Below are positions 20,028-27,572 of a stretch of DNA of 46,953 nt, in pieces. This stretch comes from Curtobacterium sp. MCBA15_008. Lineage in GTDB: Bacteria; Actinomycetota; Actinomycetes; Actinomycetales; Microbacteriaceae. A program made the translations under genes and the position numbers. The notes under the pieces were generated by a model. That model saw nothing but the letters and a program-made list of their open reading frames with translations, was not told where the DNA came from and did no database searches. How positions within the stretch are numbered: the stretch's first letter is position 1; every line of letters starts with the position of its first letter. Location of the stretch: contig NZ_MJGN01000003.1 in the NCBI RefSeq assembly GCF_001865065.1, positions 8,952-55,904 on the forward strand. The letters run 5' to 3'.

Positions 20028-21269
20028 TCAGGGGCGCTCGACGGGGTCGGGTGCGGGCGCATCGTCGCTGATGCGTTCGAGCCGGTCCGCGAGCGCGGTG
20101 CGGACGACGTCGATGAGGACGTGCCGCGCACCGTGCAGGACGGGGGTGTCGGGGACGCCGGGTGCCACGACGGCGGTGGACCAGCGGGTGCGGGTCCGGA
20201 GCCAGGCGGTCACGGCGGCGGCCAGGGCGGGTCCGCCCGCGATGCCGGTCGGGCCGTGCAGGACGACCGTCTCGGGATCGGCGACGGCGAGGGCGGGGAG
20301 CACGTTGTGCCCGACGCGCTCGCCGAGGGCGGCGGTGAAGGGGTGCTGCTCGGGGAGTCCGGGCAGCTGCGGGAGCACCTGGCGCCAGTCGGCTACGGTG
20401 CCGTCCGGTGCCGTGATCCCGTGCTCGGCGGCCAGGGCGACGATCGCGGGCTCGGAGATGAGGTCCGCGACGATCGTGGCCGTCGGGTCGATGGAGCGTG
20501 CATCGGCGGGCACGCTGAGGTAGCCGATCTCGCCCGCGGCACCGGACGCGCCGGTGTGCAGGTGACCGTGCAGGTCGAGGGCCATGCCGAGGCCCTCCGC
20601 CATCCAGAACAGGGCGAACGAGCCGGGAGCGCGGCCGGCGCCCATGTTCCGTTCGGCGATCGCCGCGAGGTTCGCGTCGTTCTCGATCACGACGCGGACG
20701 CCGAGCGCCTGCGAGAGCGTGGCGGACACCTGGTCGCGGGGCCAGCCGGGCAGGCCGTCGGTGAAGATGAGCGTGTCGGTGGCGTGGTCGACGCTCGCCT
20801 GCACGCCGACGGCGACCGCGGTGACGAGCTCGGGGTCCACGTCGGCCGCGGCGGCGGCGCGGGAGATCGCGGCGGCGACGATGTCGGCGCCGGGTGCGCA
20901 CAGTTCGTCGGAGGACATGGTGTGCGTCGCCACCGGGAACGTGCGGCCGGCGGCGTCCACCACGGTCGAGCGGACGTCGACGAGCTGGACGTCCACGGCG
21001 ACGCCGAGGTCGCGGTCGGTGATCGCCTCGTACACGACGGCGCTCGGGCCGCGGCGGCCGGCCTGGGAGGCGGTTCCGGCTTCGCGGATGAGGTCGGCCG
21101 ACTCGAGCCGGCGGATGATCTCCGCAGCGGTCGGCTTGCTGAGCCCGGTGCGCTGCGCGATCTCGTTGCGGGTGAGCGGGCCGTCGTCGAGCAGGAGCTC
21201 GAGGGCGGCGCGGTCGTTGAGGACGCGCAGGAGCCCGGGCTGCCCGGGGGTGCGTCCTCGTGTGGTCAT
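20028..21269 (-). CDS. ROK-family transcriptional repressor
   Basis: 413 residues. An N-terminal winged helix-turn-helix (NEIAQRTGLSKPTAAEIIRRLE, about residues 40-61) is followed by a ROK sugar-binding/kinase-like domain with VENDANLAAI and GASGAAGEIGYL. The zinc-binding CXCGXXGC motif of many ROK proteins is not seen. I chose the ATG at 21269 since a -10-like TACAGT ends 7 nt upstream. It most likely represses the sugar operon directly downstream and its own gene, through the inverted repeat at 21289-21309. Confidence 0.9.
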   Translation of the reverse strand: MTTRGRTPGQPGLLRVLNDRAALELLLDDGPLTRNEIAQRTGLSKPTAAEIIRRLESADLIREAGTASQAGRRGPSAVVYEAITDRDLGVAVDVQLVDVRSTVVDAAGRTFPVATHTMSSDELCAPGADIVAAAISRAAAAADVDPELVTAVAVGVQASVDHATDTLIFTDGLPGWPRDQVSATLSQALGVRVVIENDANLAAIAERNMGAGRAPGSFALFWMAEGLGMALDLHGHLHTGASGAAGEIGYLSVPADARSIDPTATIVADLISEPAIVALAAEHGITAPDGTVADWRQVLPQLPGLPEQHPFTAALGERVGHNVLPALAVADPETVVLHGPTGIAGGPALAAAVTAWLRTRTRWSTAVVAPGVPDTPVLHGARHVLIDVVRTALADRLERISDDAPAPDPVERP

Positions 21270-21276
21270 GTCGAGG

Positions 21277-21282
21277 ACTGTA
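21277..21282 (-). promoter_or_regulatory. -10 box of the ROK gene, leaderless type
   Basis: On the minus strand TACAGT ends 7 nt before the ATG. The matching -35 region would fall near 21300-21305, so the adjacent inverted repeat covers the space between the two boxes. Confidence 0.5.
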
Positions 21283-21288
21283 ACGGAC

Positions 21289-21309
21289 AACCTTCTTTAC
21301 TGAAAGGTT
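21289..21309. promoter_or_regulatory. Candidate ROK operator (inverted repeat)
   Basis: AACCTT (21289-21294) and AAGGTT (21304-21309) form perfect 6-bp arms around 9 bases. The site is A/T-rich in otherwise GC-rich DNA and overlaps the predicted promoter of the ROK gene. This is the usual layout for autorepression by ROK proteins. Confidence 0.5.
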
Positions 21310-21410
21310 TGTTTACCGATTCGAAACACGCGTTCTGCTGCGCGAAACGTGGGGGTGTTGCGGCGGCGGGATCGCGTGAGGCGTTGATGCCGTCGGCTCG
21401 CGTCACGTCG

Positions 21411-21470
21411 TTTTGCGCTCACCGACACCTCACGGACACGACGGCGCGTGAGGTGTCGGTGACCGCGAAA
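21411..21470. repeat. 60-bp imperfect palindrome, copy 2
   Basis: Two 24-base arms (21411-21434 and 21447-21470) match at 22 of 24 positions around a 12-base centre. The arm runs TTTTGCGCTCACCGACAC then CTCACG. Length, arm size and consensus match copy 1 at 14125-14184, on the other side of the sugar cassette. Confidence 0.75.
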
Positions 21471-21473
21471 ACT

Positions 21474-21545
21474 CGCAGGCCCGCGGCCGCAGCACGCGCA
21501 GCGCGCGCCCGCAGGCCCGCGGCCGCAGCACGCGCGGCGCGCAGC
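21474..21545. repeat. 36-bp tandem duplication
   Basis: Two copies of a 36-base GC-rich unit beginning CGCAGGCCCGCGGCCGC lie at 21474-21509 and 21510-21545, directly after palindrome copy 2 and 22 nt before the alcohol dehydrogenase stop codon. No gene is seen between 21310 and 21567. Confidence 0.65.
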
Positions 21546-21567
21546 CCGAGACGCGCGCGTGGGGCGC

Positions 21568-22617
21568 CTACGGCCGCAGCAGCACCTTGATCGCCCGGCG
21601 CTCGTCCATCGCCCGGTACGCCTCGGCGGCCTCGTCGAGCGGCAGCTCGAGGTCGAACACCCGCCCGGGGTCGATCGCCCCCGACAGCACGTCGGGCAGC
21701 AGCTCCGGGATGTACTTCCGCGCCGGCGCCATGCCGCCCGCGATAGCGATGTTCGTGTCGAAGAGGTAGCGGGTCCCGATCGTGGGCACCCCGTGCGGGA
21801 CCCCGACGAAGCCGAGGTTGCCGCCGGCCCGCACCGAGTGCAGCGCCTGGTCCATGCTCTCCTCGGTGCCCACGGCCTCGACCGCGCAGTCCGCCAGGTC
21901 GCCCCCGAGGAGCTCCCGGATCGCCGCGACCCCGGCCTCGCCCCGCTCCGCCACGATGTCGGTCGCGCCGAACTCGCGGGCGAGCGCCTGCCGGTCGGCG
22001 TGCCGGCTCATCGCGATGATCCGCTCGGCACCGAGCCGCTTCGACGCGAGCACGGCCGACAGCCCGACCGCGCCGTCGCCGACCACGACGACCGTCTTGC
22101 CCGGACCGACCGCTGCGGAGACGGCGGCGTGGTGGCCGGTGGAGAAGACGTCGGACAGCGTCAGCAGGGACGGCACGAGCGCCGGGTCGACCGGGCCGGG
22201 CACCGCGACGAGCGTCGCGGCGGCGTCCGGGATCCGGACGTACTCGGCCTGCGCACCGCCGACCGGGTCGCCGTACGCGTCGTCCGCGCCGAAGCCGGAC
22301 AGGTGGTCGCAGCCCGTGGTCATGCCGTGGCGGCAGGCCTGGCAGGTGCCGTCGTTCATCGTGAACGGGGAGATGACGAAGTCGCCCTCGTGGAGCGTCG
22401 TGACGTCGTCCCCGACGGCGACGACCTCGCCGACGAGCTCGTGCCCGATCGGGCGGGGCCGCTTCGTCTCGGTGACGCCCCGGTACGGCCAGAGGTCCGA
22501 CCCGCACACGCAGGCGGCGACGACCCGGACGACGACGTCCTTCGGGGTGATGATGGTGGGCTGGTCACGGTCCTCGACGCGGATGTCGTTCGGGGCGTGG
22601 ATGATCGCTGCGCGCAA
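21568..22617 (-). CDS. Zinc-dependent alcohol dehydrogenase
   Basis: 349-residue medium-chain dehydrogenase/reductase. Catalytic zinc ligands are Cys38 (CVCGSD) and His59-Glu60 (GHE). The structural zinc loop reads DGTCQACRHGMTTGC, with Asp where classical enzymes have the first Cys. The NAD(P) site is VVVVGDGAVGLSAV. The start is TTG at 22617, preceded by GGAAGG. It oxidises or reduces an unidentified alcohol/aldehyde; the subfamily is often linked to detoxification of aldehydes and quinones. It is divergent from the DUF3097 gene. Confidence 0.88.
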   Translation of the reverse strand: MRAAIIHAPNDIRVEDRDQPTIITPKDVVVRVVAACVCGSDLWPYRGVTETKRPRPIGHELVGEVVAVGDDVTTLHEGDFVISPFTMNDGTCQACRHGMTTGCDHLSGFGADDAYGDPVGGAQAEYVRIPDAAATLVAVPGPVDPALVPSLLTLSDVFSTGHHAAVSAAVGPGKTVVVVGDGAVGLSAVLASKRLGAERIIAMSRHADRQALAREFGATDIVAERGEAGVAAIRELLGGDLADCAVEAVGTEESMDQALHSVRAGGNLGFVGVPHGVPTIGTRYLFDTNIAIAGGMAPARKYIPELLPDVLSGAIDPGRVFDLELPLDEAAEAYRAMDERRAIKVLLRP

Positions 22618-22684
22618 GAGGGGTGCCTTCCGTCGAGATGGTGGGGGATCGGCCGGTCGACGTCGTCCGGAGCCGCCTCGACAG

Positions 22685-22690
22685 TACCCT
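22685..22690 (+). promoter_or_regulatory. -10 box of the DUF3097 gene, leaderless type
   Basis: TACCCT ends 7 nt before the GTG at 22698, supporting that start over the in-frame GTG at 22692 (1 nt away) and over farther upstream codons. Confidence 0.45.
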
Positions 22691-22697
22691 CGTGCGG

Positions 22698-23612
22698 GTG
22701 GACGACGACCGGTACGGCAGTGACGTGCTCTCGGGTGACTGGCGCTCGAAGGGCGTGAAGAAGGTGCGGCAGGTGCCGCTCGAACGCGACATGGTGCTCG
22801 AGGACCCGGTGACCGGCTGGGCCGGCGCGGTGGTCCGGCTCGAGGCCGGCAACGTCGAGCTCGAGGACTGGAAGGGGCGCACCCGCTCGTTCCCGTTCAG
22901 CGGGCAGTTCCTGCTCGAGGGCGAGCTCGTCACCCTCGGTCGCCCGCAGGCTCCGGTGGGCCGGTCTGCCGAAGCTGCACCGCCAGCCAGGAGGCCCGGG
23001 GCCGCGCCCGCCGTCCGGCAGGCGTCCGACGGCGGTCGCCTCCGCACCGCGTCCGGATCGTTCGCGGTCGAGTCGCAGCGCGCGCGGGTCGCGCTCCCGA
23101 GTCGGATCATGGTCGAGGGCAAGCACGACGCCGAGCTCGTCGAGAAGGTGTGGGGGACCGACCTGCGTGTCGAGGGCGTCGTCGTCGAGGAGCTCTCCGG
23201 CGTCGACAACCTCGCCGACGTGCTCGAGGAGTTCCGCCCGACCCGCGACCGCCGCGTCGGGGTGCTCGTCGACCACCTCGTCCCCGGCTCGAAGGAGTCC
23301 CGGTTCGCCGACGCCGTGATGCGGGGGAAGTGGGGCGCGCACGTGCTCGTCGTCGGGCACCCGTTCGTCGACGTCTGGCAGTCCGTGAAGCCCGCCCGGG
23401 TCGGGCTGCGGGCGTGGCCGACGATCCCGCGGTCGATCGAGTGGAAGCAGGGCATCTGCCAGGCGCTCGGCTGGCCGCACGCCGAGCAGGCGGACATCGC
23501 CCGGGCCTGGCAGCGGATCCTCGGTCAGGTCCGCACCTTCGCCGACCTCGAGCCGGAGCTGCTCGGCCGCGTCGAGGAGCTCATCGACTTCGTGACCGAG
23601 CCGAAGGCCTGA
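22698..23612 (+). CDS. DUF3097 domain protein
   Basis: 304 residues matching the actinobacterial DUF3097 family, whose members begin with the conserved DRYGSDVLSGDW. A variable Pro/Ala-rich linker (about 75-125) separates this N-terminal domain from the C-terminal half. The latter contains MVEGKHDAELVEKVWG and GVLVDHLVPGSKE, which resemble the acidic motifs of a TOPRIM fold (Glu near the start, then a D-x-D-like region). The biochemical function is unknown. The conserved acidic residues suggest a metal-dependent nucleic-acid activity, but this is inference. Confidence 0.85.
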   Translation: MDDDRYGSDVLSGDWRSKGVKKVRQVPLERDMVLEDPVTGWAGAVVRLEAGNVELEDWKGRTRSFPFSGQFLLEGELVTLGRPQAPVGRSAEAAPPARRPGAAPAVRQASDGGRLRTASGSFAVESQRARVALPSRIMVEGKHDAELVEKVWGTDLRVEGVVVEELSGVDNLADVLEEFRPTRDRRVGVLVDHLVPGSKESRFADAVMRGKWGAHVLVVGHPFVDVWQSVKPARVGLRAWPTIPRSIEWKQGICQALGWPHAEQADIARAWQRILGQVRTFADLEPELLGRVEELIDFVTEPKA

Positions 23613-23671
23613 GAACCCGGCCGATCCGTCAACAGGCCTGCGATTCCGGGGGTGATCCGCGCCTCCCGGCC

Positions 23672-23677
23672 TACTGT
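23672..23677 (+). promoter_or_regulatory. -10 box before the 217-residue protein gene
   Basis: TACTGT ends 6 nt before the ATG at 23684. The spacer GGAGGG could also act as a ribosome site if transcription begins farther upstream. Confidence 0.4.
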
Positions 23678-23683
23678 GGAGGG

Positions 23684-24337
23684 ATGGACGGCATCGAGGG
23701 GCGCGTACGCGGCGCGGTCGATGTCTGGCTGCGCTGGCTGCCCCGCTGGCAGATCGGCACCGCCCGTCCGCGCACCCGCATCTGCCGGAAGTGCACCGGC
23801 TCGCCCATCGCGAGCGCCGCGGGCTTCGGTCCGGACGTGCCGCATGCCGTGCAGCACGCGCTCATCGGGCGCATCTCGACCATCGTCGAGGACGCCGTCG
23901 ACGACTACACGGCCAGGAACCTCCCGCTGCTGCAGCGCGAACTCGAGCGCGCGGACGCGCGGAAGCGGCATGCGGGGTACCAGCCGACCGAGGGACTCTC
24001 GCCCGAGTTCCAGGGCCTCGACGTCGACCCGGAGCCGTCGCCGGGCGAGCCGTTCCTGTTCACCCTCGGGGAGCTGACCGGCACGGGCGCGGGCGAGCAG
24101 TCACCGCGCGAGCCGCTGTCGGACGAGGCTAAGGCGGCGCTGCGCCACGAGATCGAGCTCTCCGACGAGTGCGCCCGGTCCACGGGCACCGCGGTGTGCC
24201 TCGCGCTCATCGAACACCGCCCGCGGATCGCCGAGGCCGTCGAACGCCTGGTCGAGCCGCAGATCGCCGCGCTGGTGTCGGACATGTTCCGTGGGTTCGA
24301 CGGACCGGAGGACGGTCCGCGCAGCGGGCTCTTCTGA
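23684..24337 (+). CDS. Conserved hypothetical protein with an N-terminal CxxC
   Basis: 217 residues that I do not recognise. The N-terminus is basic and Trp-rich (VWLRWLPRW) and holds a single RICRKC pair. The middle is helical and charged (DDYTARNLPLLQRELERADARKR). The C-terminus has an acidic/amphipathic region with EIELSDECARSTGTAVCLALIEHRP. There is no membrane segment or signal peptide. It is convergent with the DUF3054 gene, ending 2 bases from its stop. Confidence 0.75.
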   Translation: MDGIEGRVRGAVDVWLRWLPRWQIGTARPRTRICRKCTGSPIASAAGFGPDVPHAVQHALIGRISTIVEDAVDDYTARNLPLLQRELERADARKRHAGYQPTEGLSPEFQGLDVDPEPSPGEPFLFTLGELTGTGAGEQSPREPLSDEAKAALRHEIELSDECARSTGTAVCLALIEHRPRIAEAVERLVEPQIAALVSDMFRGFDGPEDGPRSGLF

Positions 24338-24339
24338 GC

Positions 24340-24759
24340 TCAGCGCACGTCGGTGCCGGCGACCGCGTTCCGCCGGTCGAGCGCGCGCAGCACGAGCCGC
24401 GCGATCCCGCGCCACCCGAGCAGGAACACCGCGAGGACGATCGTCGCGACGATGACGAACGAGATCGGCAGCGGGTTGCCGTCGACGTCGCCCTGCCCCG
24501 TCGCGACGCGGATCGCGAGCCCGACGAAGACGGTCAGGATCCACACGACGACACCGGTCGGCCAGAAGCGCAGCGGACGTGCCCACGCGCCGCTCGTCAC
24601 GTACCCGATCGCCCATCCGGCGAGGAAGGGGTACGCCGTCGTCCAGAGCGCGAGCGCGGACTCCGACTCGCCGTGCGAGGAGCGCCCGACGAGGGCGAAC
24701 AGGACGATGAGCACGACGTCGATCACGGCTGCCAGCCAGCCCCAGGTGCGTTGGGTCAC
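24340..24759 (-). CDS. DUF3054 family membrane protein
   Basis: 139-residue integral membrane protein with four hydrophobic segments (AAVIDVVLIVLFALVG, AYPFLAGWAIGYV, GVVVWILTVFVGLAI, FVIVATIVLAVFLLGW). The pattern, including the FDVLxxVLFALxGR-like start and the central GxAIGY, fits DUF3054, which has no known function. GTG start at 24759 follows GAGAAT by 5 nt, again leaderless in layout. It is divergent from the fused phosphodiesterase gene. Confidence 0.8.
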   Translation of the reverse strand: MTQRTWGWLAAVIDVVLIVLFALVGRSSHGESESALALWTTAYPFLAGWAIGYVTSGAWARPLRFWPTGVVVWILTVFVGLAIRVATGQGDVDGNPLPISFVIVATIVLAVFLLGWRGIARLVLRALDRRNAVAGTDVR

Positions 24760-24764
24760 ACCAC

Positions 24765-24770
24765 ATTCTC
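24765..24770 (-). promoter_or_regulatory. -10 box of the DUF3054 gene
   Basis: On the minus strand GAGAAT ends 5 nt before the GTG start at 24759. No ribosome site is visible. Confidence 0.35.
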
Positions 24771-24818
24771 GCAGGCCGTCGTTCACCGGGAGGCCACCTG
24801 CGGTTCGCCCGCTCCTGG

Positions 24819-24824
24819 GACGAT
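24819..24824 (+). promoter_or_regulatory. -10-like box of the fusion gene
   Basis: GACGAT ends 6 nt before the ATG at 24831. The same hexamer at the same spacing precedes the DUF2236 and DUF559 genes. Confidence 0.4.
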
Positions 24825-24830
24825 GCGCTG

Positions 24831-26438
24831 ATGACGCTGCGCTCGGAGACCCCGCTCGCGACGGTCGGTGCGGACCCGTCACGCGCCTCCGTTCCGGACC
24901 CGGCCTGGAGGCACGGCGTGCGCCCGCCACGCCTCGTCGCCCACCGCGGTGCGCCGCGCGTCCGGCGCGAGAACACGCTGCCCGCCGTCGCGGTCGCCGA
25001 GGCGCTCGGCGCGGAGACGGTCGAGGTGGACGTCCGGCGCACGGCGGACGGCGTCGCGGTGCTGCTGCACGACGAGACCCTCGGGCGGATGTGGGGCGAC
25101 GCACGGCGGGTGTCCGAGGTGGCATGGTGCGACGTCGCCCGGCTCGGGAACGGCCTCGACCGGATCCCGCGCCTCGACGCCGTGCTCGAACGGCTCGACG
25201 GCTGCCGCTCGTCCCTGCTCATCGACCTGACGGACGCGGCGGACGCCGTCGTGGCCGCTCGGACGGTCGCCGGGCACCGCGGCACGACGGCGGTCGCGTG
25301 GTGCGGCGCGCCCGCGGCGATGGCGGCGGTCCGCGCAGAGCTCCCCGACGCGGACGTGTGGCTCGCGTGGAAGTCGCTCGAGCCGCCGACCCCGGCCGAC
25401 CTCGACGCGCTGAGGCCGACCACCCTCAACCTCGACGTCGCGTTCCTCGCCCCGCGCACGGTCGAGGCCGCGCACGCCCTCGGGCTCCGCGTCGCCGTCT
25501 GGACCGTGGACGACGCCGAACCCGCGCTCTGGGCGGCCCGACTCGGCGTCGACTCGATCACGACGAACGACGTCGCCTCGATCCGTGCCGCCCTCGCCGC
25601 CGCCGAGCGCGACGGCTGGCCCGAACGCGAGCGCGAGTCCACCGAGACCGAGGTCGCGACCCGCGCCCAGGCCCTGGCGCACCGCCTCGCCCACGAGGTC
25701 ATCGCGCTCACCCGGGAGCACCCGGTCCGGTCTGTGACCACGAAGACGGACCCGGCGGACCTCGTCACCGACGTCGACCTGCTCGTCGAGCGGCACGTCC
25801 GCTCCCGCGTGCGGATGGCGTTCCCCACGCACGGGTTCACCGGCGAGGAGTACGGCGACGCCCCCGGCGACCGGCACCGCTGGTACCTCGACCCCGTCGA
25901 CGGCACGACGAACCTGGCGAACGGCGTGCCGTGGACGTCGATGTCGCTGTGCCTCACCCGTGGTGGCCGTCCGCTCGTCGGCGTGGTGGCCGATCCGTGG
26001 CGAGGCGAGGTCCTCGAGGCCCGGCGTGGGCGCGGAGCCACCCTCCGCGACCGGCAGCTGCGGCTGGACGACTCACCGCGGGCACTCGCCGGGGCCGTGG
26101 TCGGCACCGAGCTCGACGGACACCGCCCGTGGCCGGGGTTCGGCGCGTTCCTCGACGCGCTCGCCGACCGATCGTGCACGCTCCGGGTGCAGGGCTCCGG
26201 CACGATGACGATCGCCCAGGTCGCCGCCGGTCGGGGGATCGGCGGGTGCGTCTCGGCGTTCGACCCCGTCGACCACGGCGCGGCGGTGCTGCTCGTGCAC
26301 GAGGCGGGCGGGGTCGTCCTCACCCGTTCCGGGCCGGTGGAGGGGTTCCCGCCGTCGGGGGAGCCGTTCCTCGTGGCGCACCCCGGTGCGGCGGACGAGC
26401 TGCACGCGGTGTGGACGGCGGCGCTCGCCGTCGGCTGA
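24831..26438 (+). CDS. Glycerophosphodiester phosphodiesterase-inositol monophosphatase fusion
   Basis: 535 residues holding two enzymes. Residues ~33-262 form a GDPD TIM barrel: AHRG at 37-40, EN at 47-48, Glu65/Asp67 in VEVDV, and the H80-D81 pair, ending with a typical TNDVASI strand. Residues ~275-535 form an inositol monophosphatase domain: GEEYGD with Glu339-Glu340, WYLDPVDGTTNL with Asp354 and Asp357, and a C-terminal FDPVDHGAAVLLVHEAGG metal motif. Both catalytic sites look intact and there is no frameshift between them. It could process glycerophosphoinositol or related phosphodiesters in two steps, yielding free inositol; that coupling is inferred. There is no signal peptide, so it should be cytoplasmic. 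Confidence 0.92.
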   Translation: MTLRSETPLATVGADPSRASVPDPAWRHGVRPPRLVAHRGAPRVRRENTLPAVAVAEALGAETVEVDVRRTADGVAVLLHDETLGRMWGDARRVSEVAWCDVARLGNGLDRIPRLDAVLERLDGCRSSLLIDLTDAADAVVAARTVAGHRGTTAVAWCGAPAAMAAVRAELPDADVWLAWKSLEPPTPADLDALRPTTLNLDVAFLAPRTVEAAHALGLRVAVWTVDDAEPALWAARLGVDSITTNDVASIRAALAAAERDGWPERERESTETEVATRAQALAHRLAHEVIALTREHPVRSVTTKTDPADLVTDVDLLVERHVRSRVRMAFPTHGFTGEEYGDAPGDRHRWYLDPVDGTTNLANGVPWTSMSLCLTRGGRPLVGVVADPWRGEVLEARRGRGATLRDRQLRLDDSPRALAGAVVGTELDGHRPWPGFGAFLDALADRSCTLRVQGSGTMTIAQVAAGRGIGGCVSAFDPVDHGAAVLLVHEAGGVVLTRSGPVEGFPPSGEPFLVAHPGAADELHAVWTAALAVG

Positions 26439-26533
26439 GGCGCACGGCGCGCTGCTCGTGTGGCGCGAGGTTCCGGACACGGTGCGGCGGTCCGCGCACC
26501 GCACGGAGCACGGAACCCGGCACGGGACGGCGC

Positions 26534-26565
26534 GGAGGCGCGGGGCGGGGCCGCCACGCGCCTCC
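26534..26565. terminator. Hairpin between convergent genes
   Basis: Arms GGAGGCGCG (26534-26542) and CGCGCCTCC (26557-26565) lie between the fusion gene and the convergent VOC gene, suited to bidirectional termination. Otherwise 26439-26593 shows nothing recognisable. Confidence 0.6.
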
Positions 26566-26593
26566 AGGCCGGTGGGTGGGGACGCCGGGACCG

Positions 26594-26998
26594 TCAGGCC
26601 TGCGCGATCCGGACCGTGTTGCCGGCCGGGTCGCGGACGGCAGCGTCCCGGACGCCCCAGAACTGGTCGGTGGGCTCCTGCAGCACCTCGGCGTCGGCGC
26701 TCGCCGCGATGCGGTCGAAGGTCGCGTCGAGGTCGCCCACCCGGAGCTGGAGCATCGACAGGCTGCCCTTCGCCAGGAGCGCCGCGACGGCGTCGCCGTC
26801 CTGCTGTGAGCGGCCCGCGTGCGGCTCCGACAGCACGAGCTCGAGGTCGGCGTGGTCGTCGCTGACCAGGCTCACCCACCGGAAGCCGCCGTTCTCGACG
26901 GTGTTCCGGACGGTGAAGCCGAGCACGTCCCCGTAGAAGGCGACGGCGGCGTCGATGTCGTCGGCGAGCACGTGCACGCCACTGATCTGGATCGTCAT
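26594..26998 (-). CDS. VOC family protein (glyoxalase/bleomycin-resistance fold)
   Basis: 134 residues with the paired beta-alpha-beta-beta-beta modules of the vicinal oxygen chelate fold: VHVLADDIDAAVAFYGDVLGF at the start, and FWGVRDAAVRDPAGNTVRI at the end. Members bind metals or small hydrophobic ligands; this one's substrate is unknown. It begins 10 bases after the AraC-type regulator gene on the same strand, an arrangement often seen, so the two are probably co-transcribed. Confidence 0.88.
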   Translation of the reverse strand: MTIQISGVHVLADDIDAAVAFYGDVLGFTVRNTVENGGFRWVSLVSDDHADLELVLSEPHAGRSQQDGDAVAALLAKGSLSMLQLRVGDLDATFDRIAASADAEVLQEPTDQFWGVRDAAVRDPAGNTVRIAQA

Positions 26999-27008
26999 GG
27001 CTGCGACC

Positions 27009-27440
27009 CTAGGACCGTGGGACCTCGGCGTGCTTCTCCGATCCTGCTCGGTCCGGTCGGGTGACGACCATGGCGTGACAGCTCCAGACCCCGGCGAGCG
27101 CGTCGTGGTCGGCGGCACGGTACTGCGTCGGCGTCATCCCGACGAGCTCGGTGAACCGCGACGAGAACGACCCGAGGCTCGTGGCACCGACGGCCATGCA
27201 GACCTCGGTCACGCTGAGGTCCGTGCTCCGGAAGAGCGCCTGCGCCCGCTCGATCCGCCGGGTCACGAGGTACGCGTAGGGCGTCTCGCCGTAGGCGGCC
27301 CGGAAGCGCCGGGTGAAGTGCGCGGGCGACATGAACGCGACGGCGGCCAGGGACGCGACATCCAGGGGTTCCGCGTACGCACGGTCCATCCGACTGCGGG
27401 CCCGGCGCAGCCGTCGGAGTTCGTCGAGGTCCACGGTCAC
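27009..27440 (-). CDS. Short AraC-type transcriptional regulator
   Basis: 143 residues consisting almost only of an AraC DNA-binding domain: first helix-turn-helix at SLAAVAFMSPAHFTRRFRAAYGE and second at SVTEVCMAVGATSLGSFSSRFTE, followed by GMTPTQYRA. There is no N-terminal sensor domain. The GTG at 27440 is my choice, with another GTG two codons later. It probably regulates itself and the VOC gene. The C-terminal ~30 residues are non-conserved and charged. Confidence 0.82.
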   Translation of the reverse strand: MTVDLDELRRLRRARSRMDRAYAEPLDVASLAAVAFMSPAHFTRRFRAAYGETPYAYLVTRRIERAQALFRSTDLSVTEVCMAVGATSLGSFSSRFTELVGMTPTQYRAADHDALAGVWSCHAMVVTRPDRAGSEKHAEVPRS

Positions 27441-27511
27441 GGTGCCATCCTGCCCCTGACGCTCTCGGCCGACTCTGTGCGCGCGTTCAGTCAGCGGTCG
27501 CCGCCGCTCCC

Positions 27512-27517
27512 TAGGGT
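27512..27517 (+). promoter_or_regulatory. Candidate -10 box of the Gln/Gly-rich protein gene
   Basis: TAGGGT lies 55 nt before the ATG, and a GAAGGAGC ribosome site sits just before the start. This gene therefore seems to have a conventional leader. Confidence 0.35.
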
Positions 27518-27572
27518 GGCAGTCCAACGGCCCTGACGATCCGGATCGGCCGCACCCGAAGGAGCATCGACC

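Noticed and set aside
22623..22697. Upstream start (22623) for the DUF3097 gene
   Set aside because: It would overlap the divergent dehydrogenase ribosome site and add residues before the conserved DRYGSDVLSGDW start. The -10 box supports 22698.
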